Assembly (NCBI RefSeq): GCF_013466425.1
Contig: NZ_CP059165.1
Coordinates: 558,001 to 622,000, forward strand
Length of the DNA: 64,000 nt
Reading direction: 5' to 3'
Source: Mycobacterium vicinigordonae
Lineage (GTDB): Bacteria; Actinomycetota; Actinomycetes; Mycobacteriales; Mycobacteriaceae
Position 1 is the stretch's first letter; each line of letters starts with the position of its first letter. Under the pieces are notes generated by a model that had not been told where the DNA came from, ran no database searches, and was given only the letters and a program-made list of their open reading frames with translations. Made by a program: the position numbers and the translations under genes. Below, one piece after another: positions 17,635-27,582 of the stretch.

Positions 17635-20561
17635 CTCGCCTCCTCCAACATCGCCACAGCCACTGACAGGCAGCGCTGCCTCACTTCCTCCCAGTCTGCC
17701 GGTGCGTCCGGGTCTGTCTCGACCTCAAGGTCGCACGGGTCCGGATCTGCCAGGCGGCGGACCAGCTGGGTGGCCATACCGTGCCGCTGCGAGTTGGGAG
17801 GCTGACAACAGTAATAGTTATCCATCCCGGCCAGCACCGCGGCAACGGCCTCGGGTTCCATCACCTTCACCATGTCAGCAAAATCGGCGTAATCGGACCG
17901 GGTGTTACGGGTCATGATCAGGTAGCCCTTGAGGCGCAGCGCTTCGGCCCCGGTCGGGATCTGCAGCCGATCGCCGGTGGGCAGCTGGACGTTGGTTGTC
18001 TCCACCGGGCTGCGCCGCCGGTAGGTGGGTCCAGATTTCCTGCCTTTGCGGTCCAGGGCATCCAGGGCCACCGACAGCCGGCCGCGCCACAACGTCACCG
18101 GGTGTACCGGACGATCGGTCCATGCCATGGCCTTAGCAATGCCGGTACGGTAGGCCAGGCCGACCTTTCCGACCGGACCCGAGGCAACGGCCAAGGCTTC
18201 AGTTTCGGCATCAGCCAAATCCCGATCAGACCCATTGCGCTCGCAGCCGCTGAATGCGAATGGGTCGGCGACGCAAATAGTCTGGGGCGCAAGGTGTTTG
18301 AACTTTGCAGCCGACTTGATCACCATGCGCAGATCGGCGCTGGGCGCGATCGCCGCAGTGATGTCCTCAGGGATGACGACGACACCGCCGAGGTCGACGT
18401 CGGGCAGCGGACGGTCAAAGTCGACCGACGGCAGGATCCGGCCCAACCAGGCCGGCAGCCACCAGTTCCACTTGGCGAACATCGCCATCAGCGCCGGCAC
18501 CAGGACCAGTCGCACCACGGTGGCGTCAACGGCAATCGCCACGGCACACGCGACGCCGATCTCGGCAACCAGCGGCATTCCCGCGAACGCGAAGCCGCAA
18601 AACACCGCGATCATGATCAGCGCGGCGCTGGTAATAGTGCGTGCGCTGGTACTGACGCCGTAAGCGACCGCGTCCCGGGTATGACCGGTTTGCAGGAAAC
18701 GCTCCCGGATCCGCGTCAACAGGAAGATCTCGTAGTCCATCGATAACCCGAATGTCATCGCCAGGACCAGCGGCGGCACCGTGCTGTCGATCGACGGCAG
18801 GTGCGGGAAACCCAGCGCCTGCGCCCAGCCCCACTGGAAAACCATCACCAGGGAGCCATACGCGGCCGCCACCGACAGCAGCGTCATCAGCACGCCCTTG
18901 AGGGCCAGCAATACCGAGTGCACCGAGAGCAGCAGCATGACGAAGGCGATCAGCGCGACGAAGCCGAGCACCAGCGGCTGGGTTTCGGCGACCCGGTTGT
19001 CGAAGTCCTTGATCAGCGCGGTCGATCCGCCGACGGAAACGTCGACGTCCGCGTTGACACCGGGGAGCTCATGGCGCATCCAGTCGACGGTGTGCCGCGC
19101 ACGCATGTCCTCGGGATCGACCGACAGCACCGCCGACAACAGCGCACTGTTCTTGTCCTCCGCGAACGCTGGAGGGGCGACCGAGGCGACGTTGGGCGCC
19201 TGCATCATCTTCTGCCGGACGGCGGCGACCGTCGCGGCGTGCTCCGGTGCGGTCGCATCCGCGTCGGGAAAGGCGACGATAACCTGGACCGGTCCCAGCG
19301 CACCCGGTCCGAGCGCCTCAGCGGCGGCCGCTACGCCGGCGCGGATCTCATGGCTCGAGTCGAACTGGCGCAGCAGGCTGTTGCCCAACACCATCGAGGT
19401 GGCCGGCGCGGCCATGAGCAGCAGCAGGGCCGAGGCCGCGAGCGCCGAGATCCAGGGCCGGCGCATCACCCAGCCGACCCAGCGGGTCCAGAACCGCGAC
19501 ACCGTGCTCTCCGGTCGGCGCGACCAGTGCAGCAGCGCCGACCGCTTGGCCGCGGCCCGCGAGAAGGTGGCCAACAACGCCGGCGTCAGAGTCGTCGATG
19601 TCAGCATGGCGACCGCGACTGCCAGGATCGCGCCGGTGGCCATCGAGCGCAGTGCCGGGGTGTTGATGACGTAGGTGCCGGTGAGCGAGGCGATGACGGT
19701 CAGGCCGGACAACACCACCGCCAACCCGGAGGTGGCCATGGCCGCGTCCACCGCTTCTTTGGGCTGGCGGCCGGCGCGCAATTCCTCGCGGAAACGCATC
19801 AGGATGAACAGCGAATAGTCGACGGCCAGCGCGATGCCGAACATGGACACAGTCGACGTCACGAAGACCGAGATCGTGGTGTAACTGGACAGCAGATAGA
19901 CCAGTCCCATCGTCACGACGACGGTGCAGATGCCCAACGCCAGTGGGATCGTCGCGGCTGCCAGCGAACCGAAGACCGCCAAAAGCACGATCAGGATAAT
20001 CGGGAGGTTCCATTCCTCGGCCTTGGCGATGTCGTGCTTGGTGTTGGCCGCCGCGGCCGCGGAAAGCGCTCCCTGACCGATGACGTAGAGCCGCACATGA
20101 CCGTTGGCGGTCTGGCCGGAGCGGTCGTCCTGGACGCCGATCCGCTGTCGCAGCTTCTTGGCCACATCGCTGGTGCCGGGGTTGCGGACGTCCAGATGCA
20201 GGGTCACCACATAGGGCCGGTCGGGTTGCGGCGGGCGTTGGGTGGGGTTGGGCACTTCGCTAACGCCCGGCAGCTCGCCGGCAATGTGCCGCAGATCGGT
20301 GACCGCGTCGTCGATGTCCTGGTAGGTGGCGTCGGCACGGGGAGCCGCCACCAGCGCCAGCGGGGACGAGCCCTGGTCGGGGTATTGCGCGACGAGCTGG
20401 TCGTGCACGGCCAGCGACTGAGAACCGGCAACCTCGAACCCGCCGCCGGTCAGATTGCCCGACTGCGTCATCGCCAGATACACCGCCGGAACCAACGCGA
20501 GCAGCCAGCCTGTGAAAACAAACCAGCGGAACCTGCGTAGGTTACGGCTCAGCCGCATCAT
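17631..20561 (-). CDS. mmpL11: RND-family lipid transporter MmpL11
   Basis: A 976-residue MmpL transporter (Rv0202c orthologue, 966 aa). An N-terminal transmembrane helix is followed by a periplasmic porter domain, a bundle of five helices, a second porter domain (residues about 390-560) and a second helix bundle, then a cytoplasmic C-terminal tail of about 250 residues. RND proton-relay motifs GIALAVDYSLFILMRFREE and GLSMDYEIFLLTRIRE are present. MmpL11 exports mycolate-containing wax esters and long-chain triacylglycerols for biofilm walls, and is also linked to haem uptake with Rv0203. It has tandem ATG codons (20561, 20558). It is divergent from the Rv0203 gene across about 250 bp. Confidence 0.96.
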   Translation of the reverse strand: MMRLSRNLRRFRWFVFTGWLLALVPAVYLAMTQSGNLTGGGFEVAGSQSLAVHDQLVAQYPDQGSSPLALVAAPRADATYQDIDDAVTDLRHIAGELPGVSEVPNPTQRPPQPDRPYVVTLHLDVRNPGTSDVAKKLRQRIGVQDDRSGQTANGHVRLYVIGQGALSAAAAANTKHDIAKAEEWNLPIILIVLLAVFGSLAAATIPLALGICTVVVTMGLVYLLSSYTTISVFVTSTVSMFGIALAVDYSLFILMRFREELRAGRQPKEAVDAAMATSGLAVVLSGLTVIASLTGTYVINTPALRSMATGAILAVAVAMLTSTTLTPALLATFSRAAAKRSALLHWSRRPESTVSRFWTRWVGWVMRRPWISALAASALLLLMAAPATSMVLGNSLLRQFDSSHEIRAGVAAAAEALGPGALGPVQVIVAFPDADATAPEHAATVAAVRQKMMQAPNVASVAPPAFAEDKNSALLSAVLSVDPEDMRARHTVDWMRHELPGVNADVDVSVGGSTALIKDFDNRVAETQPLVLGFVALIAFVMLLLSVHSVLLALKGVLMTLLSVAAAYGSLVMVFQWGWAQALGFPHLPSIDSTVPPLVLAMTFGLSMDYEIFLLTRIRERFLQTGHTRDAVAYGVSTSARTITSAALIMIAVFCGFAFAGMPLVAEIGVACAVAIAVDATVVRLVLVPALMAMFAKWNWWLPAWLGRILPSVDFDRPLPDVDLGGVVVIPEDITAAIAPSADLRMVIKSAAKFKHLAPQTICVADPFAFSGCERNGSDRDLADAETEALAVASGPVGKVGLAYRTGIAKAMAWTDRPVHPVTLWRGRLSVALDALDRKGRKSGPTYRRRSPVETTNVQLPTGDRLQIPTGAEALRLKGYLIMTRNTRSDYADFADMVKVMEPEAVAAVLAGMDNYYCCQPPNSQRHGMATQLVRRLADPDPCDLEVETDPDAPADWEEVRQRCLSVAVAMLEEAR

Positions 20562-20811
20562 GAACTGCTGGATTTCTCGACTCCCCGTGTTCCTTGCCCA
20601 GCGCCTGACCGCGAGCCTACTCCTGCGTTCAAAGCCTGCTTATCGGTTCCTGAGCTGCGACGACAGCCGTTCGCTCGGATCGTTGTGAAGTCGTGATCGG
20701 CGGTGCGAACTGGCACCGCAGTGGGCTGGATGGCAGGATGTCGAATGGCCGCGCAGGCATTGGGGGGACTTGTGCCGGCGGCCTCTGTGCGAATCCTGGA
20801 GGAGTGATCCG

Positions 20812-21312
20812 ATGAAGCCAACCAGTGCGATCGTGCGCCGCGGCCTGTTTGTCGCTGTGGCGGCGTTGACAGGCGGCTTCATCGGCGCCCCCACCGCCTC
20901 GGCGTCACCGGATCCGTGCGCGGCCAGCGAGGTGGCCCGCACCATCGGCACGGTCGCCAAGCAAACTGGCGACTACCTGGACTCACATGAGGACACCAAC
21001 AAGGCGTTGACGGCCGCGATGCAGGAGCCCACGGGTCCGCAGTCGGCGGCGACCCTAAAGGCGTACTTCGAGGCCAACCCGAAGGTCGCGCTGGACCTGC
21101 AGGGGCTGGCCAACCCGCTCAACAAGCTGGGCACGCAGTGCAAGCTGCCTATCACACTGCCGCAGGCGCTCAGCCTGATCCAAGCTGCTCAAGGCGGCGG
21201 ACTGCCCAGTGTGCCCGGGTTGCCCGGCGGTGGGACCCCAGCGGCAGGGACGCCGGCAAGTCCGCTCGGCGGGGCTGGGCCACTGCCCGGACCCAAACCG
21301 AACAACGGCTAG
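20812..21312 (+). CDS. Exported haem-binding protein (Rv0203 orthologue)
   Basis: A 166-residue secreted protein with a signal peptide (hydrophobic core about 12-24, Ala-Ser-Ala cleavage near 31-33). The helical hemophore-like domain includes GDYLDSHEDT, carrying the Tyr and His that correspond to the haem-contacting Tyr59 and His63 of Rv0203, and two cysteines that could form a disulfide. Rv0203 (136 aa) carries haem and passes it to MmpL3 and MmpL11, both encoded here. The copy in this window adds a Gly/Pro-rich tail of about 35 residues. A strong Shine-Dalgarno (GGAGGAG) precedes ATG 20812. The gene ends overlapping Rv0204c by 4 bp, tail to tail. Confidence 0.9.
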   Translation: MKPTSAIVRRGLFVAVAALTGGFIGAPTASASPDPCAASEVARTIGTVAKQTGDYLDSHEDTNKALTAAMQEPTGPQSAATLKAYFEANPKVALDLQGLANPLNKLGTQCKLPITLPQALSLIQAAQGGGLPSVPGLPGGGTPAAGTPASPLGGAGPLPGPKPNNG

Positions 21313-22499
21313 GTGTGATCGGGCGGCGGTAACGGACCCTGTAGCGCAGTTTCCACCGGATCCTCGAAGGCTTGCCAGGCATTTAGGCCGTGGCCGCGCA
21401 ATCCCGGGTCAGTGGGTGGATCGTCGGCGTCGGACCCCGCGCCCTTATCGGTGCGGAACATCAGGAAGAACACCACCCAGCCGATCGCAGCGATGAACAG
21501 CCAGCTGATCAGTCGATAAATCAGCATGGCCGAGATGGCATTCGGAAGCGCCATCCCGCTGGACACCAGCCCGGGCACCAGCACCGCTTCCACCACCAGC
21601 AGCCCGCCGGGCATCAGCGGGATCGTCCCGACCGCACGCGCAGCGGCGTACGCGACCGTCAACCCGGCCACCGACGCGTGATCACCGGCAGCGTAGGCGG
21701 CGAAGCCCAGGCAGGCGACGTCGGCAACCCAGTTGAACAGCGACCAGCTGAACGCCGCACCCAGGTCGCGGCGGCTCAGGCTCACCGACTCGAGCTGCAT
21801 CAGGATCTCGCGCCACTTCGCCGCGCCGGTATCGGCCGGCCTGCCGCGAACCGAGTTGACCCACGACAGGACCTTGAGTCCGATGCCCTCGATCAGCTCC
21901 GGCCGCGACGCCACCGCCTGCGCCAACAGCAGCAGCACCACGAACCCGCCCAGGGTGAACAGCAACGTGAAGGGGTTGTTCTTGGCGCCCAGGAAGAACG
22001 CGCCGCCCAAACCCAGCACCGCCAGGCCCACCGCCTGCAGTGCCCCCGACATCACTAGCTGCCACGAGGCCACCACCGTCGAGGCGCCCCAGATGCGCTG
22101 CTGGCGCAGCAGGAACGTCGCCGAGATCACCGGGCCGCCGGGCAGCGTGGTGCTCAGTGAGTTCGCGGCGTAAAACGCTGCCTCCGAACGCAATTGCTTG
22201 ACATGCACACCGGCGGAGTTCAGCAGTGTGCGCTGAATCTGGGCGAAACTGTGCATCGACGCCGCCGCGGCAACCATCGCCGCGACCAGCCACCACCACT
22301 TGGCCTCGTACAAGCTGGTCCACGCCTTGGCCAACTGGTCACGCACCAACACGATCTCGACCACGAGCACCACGGCCACAACCGCAAGCACCGCCCACCG
22401 CAGCCACCAGTACCTGCCCCGCTGGGGCGCTTGCCTGCTGCGTGCCAGACTGCCCGGCCACCAATCCACGAGCTTGCGGGCCGCGGCGGTCGGTGACAT
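21309..22499 (-). CDS. UPF0104/LPG-synthase-type integral membrane protein (Rv0204c orthologue)
   Basis: A 396-residue protein with about eight transmembrane helices (first at about residues 33-55) of the lysylphosphatidylglycerol-synthase transmembrane-region family. Conserved motifs are NSLSTTLPGGPVISATFLLRQ and GTIPLMPGGLLVVEAVLVPG. The family moves or modifies lipids; the exact substrate for Rv0204c is unknown. The C-terminus is acidic and soluble. I chose ATG 22499; the open frame continues to 23060 but there it runs antisense to the Rv0205 coding region. Location between a haem carrier and MmpL3 suggests envelope function. Confidence 0.85.
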   Translation of the reverse strand: MSPTAAARKLVDWWPGSLARSRQAPQRGRYWWLRWAVLAVVAVVLVVEIVLVRDQLAKAWTSLYEAKWWWLVAAMVAAAASMHSFAQIQRTLLNSAGVHVKQLRSEAAFYAANSLSTTLPGGPVISATFLLRQQRIWGASTVVASWQLVMSGALQAVGLAVLGLGGAFFLGAKNNPFTLLFTLGGFVVLLLLAQAVASRPELIEGIGLKVLSWVNSVRGRPADTGAAKWREILMQLESVSLSRRDLGAAFSWSLFNWVADVACLGFAAYAAGDHASVAGLTVAYAAARAVGTIPLMPGGLLVVEAVLVPGLVSSGMALPNAISAMLIYRLISWLFIAAIGWVVFFLMFRTDKGAGSDADDPPTDPGLRGHGLNAWQAFEDPVETALQGPLPPPDHT

Positions 22500-22629
22500 C
22501 GAACTAGGGTAACCCTGCCTTGCGTGGACCCATCGGTGCACGTCGCTGACGTGTCGGGGTCGTTCTTGGGTCGTGACCGGATCGTGGCGGGCGTGTTTGC
22601 CAGCCGGATCGGCCGGATACGCTTGCCCC

Positions 22630-23766
22630 ATGTCCCTCGATGACGATGCGGTGAGTCCACTCGTACGGAAGACCGCTGCTTGGTCCTGGCGACTGTTGGT
22701 CATCGTTGCGGCCGGGGTAGCGCTGCTGTGGGTGGTGGAAAAGCTCGAGGTCATCGTAGTTCCGGTGCTGCTCGCGCTGATGTTCAGCGCGTTGTTGATG
22801 CCGTTGGTGGATTGGCTGGACACGCGGGGAGTGCCGCGCGGTGTCGCAGTGACGCTGGTGTTGCTGGCCGGCTTCGCGATCCTGGGCGGCATCCTGACGT
22901 TCGTCGTCAGCCAATTCATCGTCGGTCTGCCCGACCTGGTCACCCAGGTCGAGCACAGCATCGATTCCACTCGCAGATGGCTGATCGAAGGCCCGCTCCA
23001 TCTGCGCAGCGAACAGATCGACAACGCCGGTAACTCCGCGATCCAGGCGCTTCGCAACAATCAGGCGAAGCTGACCAGCGGCGCGTTGTCCACCGCAGCC
23101 ACCATCACCGAACTTGCTACCGCCGCAGTGCTAGTGCTGTTCACCCTCATCTTCTTCCTCTACGGGGGCCGCAACATCTGGCAGTACGTCGCCAAGATCG
23201 TGCCCGCGCACGTGCGGAACCGGGTCCACGAGGCCGGCCGCGCTGGATACGGCGCCCTGACCGGATATATCCGCGCCACTTTCCTGGTCGCGCTGACCGA
23301 CGCGGCCGGGGTTGGCGCGGGGTTGGCGATCATGGGTGTGCCGCTGGCGCTGCCGTTGGCCTCGCTGGTGTTCCTGGGTGCATTTGTCCCGCTGATCGGT
23401 GCGCTGGTCTCCGGCCTACTCGCGGTGGTGGTGGCATTGCTGGCCAAGGGCATCGTTTACGCCTTGCTCACCCTGGGCCTGCTGATCGTGGTCAACCAGC
23501 TCGAAGCGCATGTGCTGCAGCCGTTGGTAATGGGTCGCGCCGTCTCCATCCACCCGCTGGCTGTGGTGCTGGCCATCGCCACCGGGGGCGTGCTGGCCGG
23601 AATTGTCGGGGCTCTGCTGGCTGTGCCGACTGTGGCGTTCTTGAACAACGCCATGCAGGTGCTGTTGGCCAAGGACCCCGAGGCCGAGGCGGAGGAGCAG
23701 GCCGAGGGGGAAGTCGGCGCGATCGTGGCCGCGAAACCGGACAAACCGGACGAGGACGATAGCTAG
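22630..23766 (+). CDS. AI-2E/UPF0118-family membrane transporter (Rv0205 orthologue)
   Basis: A 378-residue protein with about eight transmembrane helices: two hairpins at the N-terminus (about 18-36 and 42-62), one at 70-92, an extracytoplasmic helical region (about 95-160), then the second half with [20 protein letters not shown] and [19 protein letters not shown], characteristic of the AI-2E transporter family (TqsA/YhhT). Family members export small molecules or exchange sodium and protons. The C-terminal 35 residues are acidic. It is divergent from Rv0204c (130 bp) and convergent with mmpL3. Confidence 0.9.
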   Translation: MSLDDDAVSPLVRKTAAWSWRLLVIVAAGVALLWVVEKLEVIVVPVLLALMFSALLMPLVDWLDTRGVPRGVAVTLVLLAGFAILGGILTFVVSQFIVGLPDLVTQVEHSIDSTRRWLIEGPLHLRSEQIDNAGNSAIQALRNNQAKLTSGALSTAATITELATAAVLVLFTLIFFLYGGRNIWQYVAKIVPAHVRNRVHEAGRAGYGALTGYIRATFLVALTDAAGVGAGLAIMGVPLALPLASLVFLGAFVPLIGALVSGLLAVVVALLAKGIVYALLTLGLLIVVNQLEAHVLQPLVMGRAVSIHPLAVVLAIATGGVLAGIVGALLAVPTVAFLNNAMQVLLAKDPEAEAEEQAEGEVGAIVAAKPDKPDEDDS

Positions 23767-23833
23767 CAGCGCGAGCGCCTATCTAACAGCCCGAGCCCGC
23801 TAGCTCTCGGCGCGAGCGACCTCGTATGTGCGT

Positions 23834-23860
23834 CAAAATGCGGCTTGGAGCGGCATTTTG
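23834..23860. terminator. Bidirectional hairpin between convergent Rv0205 and mmpL3 genes
   Basis: CAAAATGC (23834-23841) pairs with GCATTTTG (23853-23860) around an 11-nt loop, followed by a G-run on the plus strand. It sits midway in the 121-bp gap between two converging stops, so it can end transcription from either side. There is no long T-run, as is common for mycobacterial terminators. Confidence 0.55.
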
Positions 23861-23887
23861 GGGGCGCTCGCCGGCCAGGGCGAAAGC

Positions 23888-26752
23888 TTAGATCCGACGG
23901 CCCTCGCGGCGCAGCAGATCCTGAGCGGACAGCCCGCCGCCACCGGTACGTCGACGTCGCCCGGGATCCACCGCGCTCTCATCCTGGATACCGCGTGCGT
24001 TGAGCTTCTCGGTAGCGGTGTCGGAGTCGTTCTCCTCAGGTCGCTGGGCCGGCAGCGCAGCGGTCTTGTCGGCAGGATCGCCCGGCTCAGGTCTGGCGGT
24101 CGCCCGACCGCCCGCGGCAGGCATCTTGTTCGTCTCGCCCGCCGACGGCGGTGGTGTCGTCGCGGTCTTGGGTGCTGGGGCCCGCATCGGCGTGGTCGGG
24201 CGTGCGGGCACTGCAGGCGCCGGCCCATTGCGAGACGGACCACTCTGCGGCTTGGACAAACGCGTGGTCGGGGCGTCCGCCGGCTGGCTCGGCGGCTGAG
24301 CCCGGACCGGCACCTGCGGAGCGGCGGCGGGCCCGTTGGAGGCGGCGCCGAGCTCGGGCCGAGCGGCCGGGCGGGGCAGGGGCGCAGGGTGCGTAGGATC
24401 GTGCGGCGCCCGCGGGGTCGCGGCCACCAAGCCGGCAGTCACCGGCGGCCGCGCCTTGCTCGCCGGGCGTTTGCGCTCGTCGGGCAGCTGGATCTCGCCC
24501 AGCCCGATGCGGGTCTGCAGGCGTCGCATCCAGCGTGGCGCCCACCAGCAGTCGTCGCCGAGCAGCTTCATCACCGACGGCACCAGGAACATCCGGACCA
24601 CAGTGGCGTCCAGCAGCAGCGCCGCCATCAACCCGAACGCCAGGTATTTCATCATCACCAGGTCGGAGAACACGAACGATCCGGCGACAACCGCCAGAAC
24701 CAGCGCGGCGGCCGTGATCAACCGCCCAGTGGTGGCGGTACCGATCCGGATCGATTCCTGGGTGGACATCCCGTTCTCACGGGCCTCGACCATTCGAGAA
24801 ACTAAGAACACCTCGTAGTCGGTGGCCAGGCCGTAGCCGACTGCAACCACCAGCGCGATGATCACCACCATTAGCGGCGTAGGTGTGAAATTCAATAGCC
24901 CCGCGCCGTGTCCCTCGATGAATATCCAGGTCAGGATGCCCATCGTGGACCCCAGCGTCAGCACACTCATGACGGCCGCCTTGATCGGCAGCACCACCGA
25001 TCCGAACGCCAGGAACATCAACAACATGGTGGTGGTGATCAGCACGATCACCATCAGTGGCGCCTTATCCACCAGGCTGTGAATCGAGTCCTGTTCCAGC
25101 GCGGGCGTACCGCCCACATATATGTTGATGCCCTTGGGCGGCGTGATCGACCGCAGCTCGGCCAGCTTTTTGGCCGAATCAGCGGGGTTGGTCAGCGCGT
25201 TCTGCAGCACCCGCACCGACGGATCCTTCGAGGCGCCCGGTGCCTGAGACCGTTCTTGCCACATATTGGCCGGATTGTTGTCCTGCTCAATGAAACCGGT
25301 GATCGACATGGCCTTGGCGCGAACGTCGGCGACCTGCTGATCGGTCACCGGTTGATGGTTGGTCGACTGAATCACCAGCGTTAGCGGGTTGGTGCGGTAG
25401 CCGGGGAACAGCTTGTCGAAGTGCTCCTGGGCCTGGCGCGCCGCGTTATCCGGCGGCAGATACTTCTCGCTCATACCGCCCAGTGACATGTTGCCCAGCG
25501 GTATCCACAGCAGGATCATGCCGACGGCAATCGGGACGGCGAACGCCAGCGGGCGCTTCATCACGAAGTTCGTCAGCTTGCCCCAGAAGCCGGCCTCGAC
25601 CTCTTCGCGCGTCTTGGTCTTCTGCAGCCGGTCGGCCAGCCAGTTCAGGTAGGCCCGCGACACCTTCCAGTTCCGCAGGAACGGAACCCGGAACGCGGTC
25701 CGCACGCCCAGCGCGTCCACGTGCTTACCCAGCACACCCAGGCAGGCCGGCAGCAGGGTGATGGACAGGATCGCGGCCAGTGAAACAGCCGTGATCAGAG
25801 CATAGGTCAGCGACTTCACGAAACCCTGCGGCAACAGCAGCAGGCTGGCTCCCGACGCCGCGATCAGCACCGCCGAGAACACCACAGTGCGCCCGGCCGT
25901 CATCACCGTGCGTCTGACCGCCGCCTCGGTGTCGTAGCCCTCAGCGATCTCTTCTCGGAACCGACTGACCACGAATAGCCCGTAGTCCACCGCAATTCCC
26001 AGACCGATCAGCGAAACGACGGGCTGGGCGAAGAAGTGCACCGGGCCGAACATTGCGATCAATCGCAGGATGCCCGTCGAGCCGGCAATGCTCAGACCGC
26101 CGACCATGACCGGGAGGCAGGCGGCGACCGCGCCGCCGAAGACCAGGAACAACACCACCGCGACCATCGGCAGGGCCAACACCTCCATGCGGCGCTGGTC
26201 GGTGGCGATGGTGCCAGTCAGCGCGCTGGCGATCGGTTGCAGGCCGGCGAGCTGAACGGTGCCGCCATCCAACTTCTGCAGGGCCGGTTCGATGTCTTTG
26301 TAGTTGGTCAGGATGGTGTCGTCGTCGTCACCCTTGAGCGGAATGGAGACGAACGTGTAGCGCTTGTCGTCGGTGGCCATGCCCTTGATGACCGAGCTGG
26401 TGCTGTCGGGTGCGCGCAGGTAGCCGGCCCAGCCGAGCACCTGCTTGGGGTGGTCAGCGACGAACTGATTGAGTTCGTCGGTGATCTTCTTCGACCAGGC
26501 CGGGTCGGTGACCGTCTTGCCGTCGGGCGCTTTAAAGATGGCCACGATGTGGCCGGTTCGGTCGCGACCGTAGACCTTGTCGCCCAGGACCGACGCCTTG
26601 ACCGACTGACTGCCGTCGTCGTAGAAGCCGCTTTGCGTAACATGCTTACCGAGGCTGAGCCCGAAAATGCCGCCGGCCAGGCACAACGCCACCGTGACCC
26701 CGATTACGATGTACCGGAATCGGTACACAGTTCGACCCCACCAGGCGAACAC
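23888..26752 (-). CDS. mmpL3: Trehalose monomycolate transporter MmpL3
   Basis: A 954-residue essential RND transporter (Rv0206c orthologue, 944 aa) that flips trehalose monomycolate across the inner membrane. The proton-relay pairs Asp256-Tyr257 (GLGIAVDYGLF) and Asp645-Tyr646 (GYGLATDYEVF) have the same numbers as in M. tuberculosis. The start is the typical MFAWWGRTVYRFRY. Two periplasmic porter domains, two helix bundles and a long Pro/Ala/Arg-rich cytoplasmic C-terminal tail (about 200 residues) are visible. It lies 74 bp downstream of the Rv0207c gene on the same strand. Confidence 0.98.
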   Translation of the reverse strand: MFAWWGRTVYRFRYIVIGVTVALCLAGGIFGLSLGKHVTQSGFYDDGSQSVKASVLGDKVYGRDRTGHIVAIFKAPDGKTVTDPAWSKKITDELNQFVADHPKQVLGWAGYLRAPDSTSSVIKGMATDDKRYTFVSIPLKGDDDDTILTNYKDIEPALQKLDGGTVQLAGLQPIASALTGTIATDQRRMEVLALPMVAVVLFLVFGGAVAACLPVMVGGLSIAGSTGILRLIAMFGPVHFFAQPVVSLIGLGIAVDYGLFVVSRFREEIAEGYDTEAAVRRTVMTAGRTVVFSAVLIAASGASLLLLPQGFVKSLTYALITAVSLAAILSITLLPACLGVLGKHVDALGVRTAFRVPFLRNWKVSRAYLNWLADRLQKTKTREEVEAGFWGKLTNFVMKRPLAFAVPIAVGMILLWIPLGNMSLGGMSEKYLPPDNAARQAQEHFDKLFPGYRTNPLTLVIQSTNHQPVTDQQVADVRAKAMSITGFIEQDNNPANMWQERSQAPGASKDPSVRVLQNALTNPADSAKKLAELRSITPPKGINIYVGGTPALEQDSIHSLVDKAPLMVIVLITTTMLLMFLAFGSVVLPIKAAVMSVLTLGSTMGILTWIFIEGHGAGLLNFTPTPLMVVIIALVVAVGYGLATDYEVFLVSRMVEARENGMSTQESIRIGTATTGRLITAAALVLAVVAGSFVFSDLVMMKYLAFGLMAALLLDATVVRMFLVPSVMKLLGDDCWWAPRWMRRLQTRIGLGEIQLPDERKRPASKARPPVTAGLVAATPRAPHDPTHPAPLPRPAARPELGAASNGPAAAPQVPVRAQPPSQPADAPTTRLSKPQSGPSRNGPAPAVPARPTTPMRAPAPKTATTPPPSAGETNKMPAAGGRATARPEPGDPADKTAALPAQRPEENDSDTATEKLNARGIQDESAVDPGRRRRTGGGGLSAQDLLRREGRRI

Positions 26753-26826
26753 GTAAGCTCCTTACCGGATCTGTAACGACCCATGCATTGATCTGCACTG
26801 CTCTTCGATTTTCACCGACTCTCGCT

Positions 26827-27582
26827 CTATACCCGCGAGGTCAACAGCGAGGACAGCGGCCGGAATGGCTGCAGCCATGCTCCCTGCTCAGGTAGCGAAT
26901 CCAGGCCGATCCGCGGCAGTGGCTCCCGGAAAACACCCGCGATGTCCTCCAGGTCGACGAACTCCAAGCTATCCGACGCTAGCGCCCAACTAGCGTGTTC
27001 ACGAAATCCAAGCACTTGAACAGGGGTTCCGCCACGCGCCACCTCCTCGAGCGGCAACCGGAACGCCTGACCATCGGCGGACGCCACCATCAGCGCCGCC
27101 AGACCTTCCCGATACCGCAGTGCGATGTGTTCGAGCATGTCGCGATCGACGTCGCTGTCCTCATCGATCTTGGGTTTGGCGAACACCGCGAAGCCGACGT
27201 TGCGCAACGCGTCCACCCACGGGCGGACTACCTCGGCGCTACCAGGGGCGATGTTGGTGAAGACGGTGGCTTCCGGCTCGATCCGGACCTCGGGCTCGTC
27301 CGATATCTCCGACGCCACCTCGGTGGTGCGGGCCAGCAGCCAGCGGCCCAGCGCGTCGAACCGGGGCCGTTCCACCCCGGTCGGCCGGCGGCCCAGGATG
27401 GAGCCCAGCCCCATATCAAGGTTGGGGGCGTCCCACACCAGTAGCGCACGCTTCACTGGCTGTTGAACCGGGGAGGTGAACCCGGCGAGTCCCTCCTGCG
27501 TCAAATCACCTGCCGCCAGCATCGGGCGGGCCAGGGCTTCTGACGGTTGGGTCGTCAGATCTTTCGTTTCAGTCAGGCTCAT
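26827..27582 (-). CDS. NYN-domain protein (Rv0207c orthologue)
   Basis: A 251-residue protein of the NYN/PIN-like nuclease fold. ALLVWDAPNLDMGLGSIL carries the first acidic pair, and KPKIDEDSDVDRDMLEHI and ALMVASADGQAF carry the remaining conserved aspartates expected for a metal-dependent RNA-processing site. The ATG 27582 overlaps the trmB stop (TGATG), suggesting coupled translation; an in-frame start at 27603 is possible. Located between a tRNA methyltransferase gene and mmpL3. An RNA-related role is inferred from fold and neighbour. Confidence 0.85.
   Translation of the reverse strand: MSLTETKDLTTQPSEALARPMLAAGDLTQEGLAGFTSPVQQPVKRALLVWDAPNLDMGLGSILGRRPTGVERPRFDALGRWLLARTTEVASEISDEPEVRIEPEATVFTNIAPGSAEVVRPWVDALRNVGFAVFAKPKIDEDSDVDRDMLEHIALRYREGLAALMVASADGQAFRLPLEEVARGGTPVQVLGFREHASWALASDSLEFVDLEDIAGVFREPLPRIGLDSLPEQGAWLQPFRPLSSLLTSRV

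Noticed and set aside
22573..23060. N-terminal extension of the Rv0204c-type frame (to 23060)
   Set aside because: It lies antisense to the Rv0205 coding region and its translation is Ser/Thr/Asn-rich with no membrane pattern.
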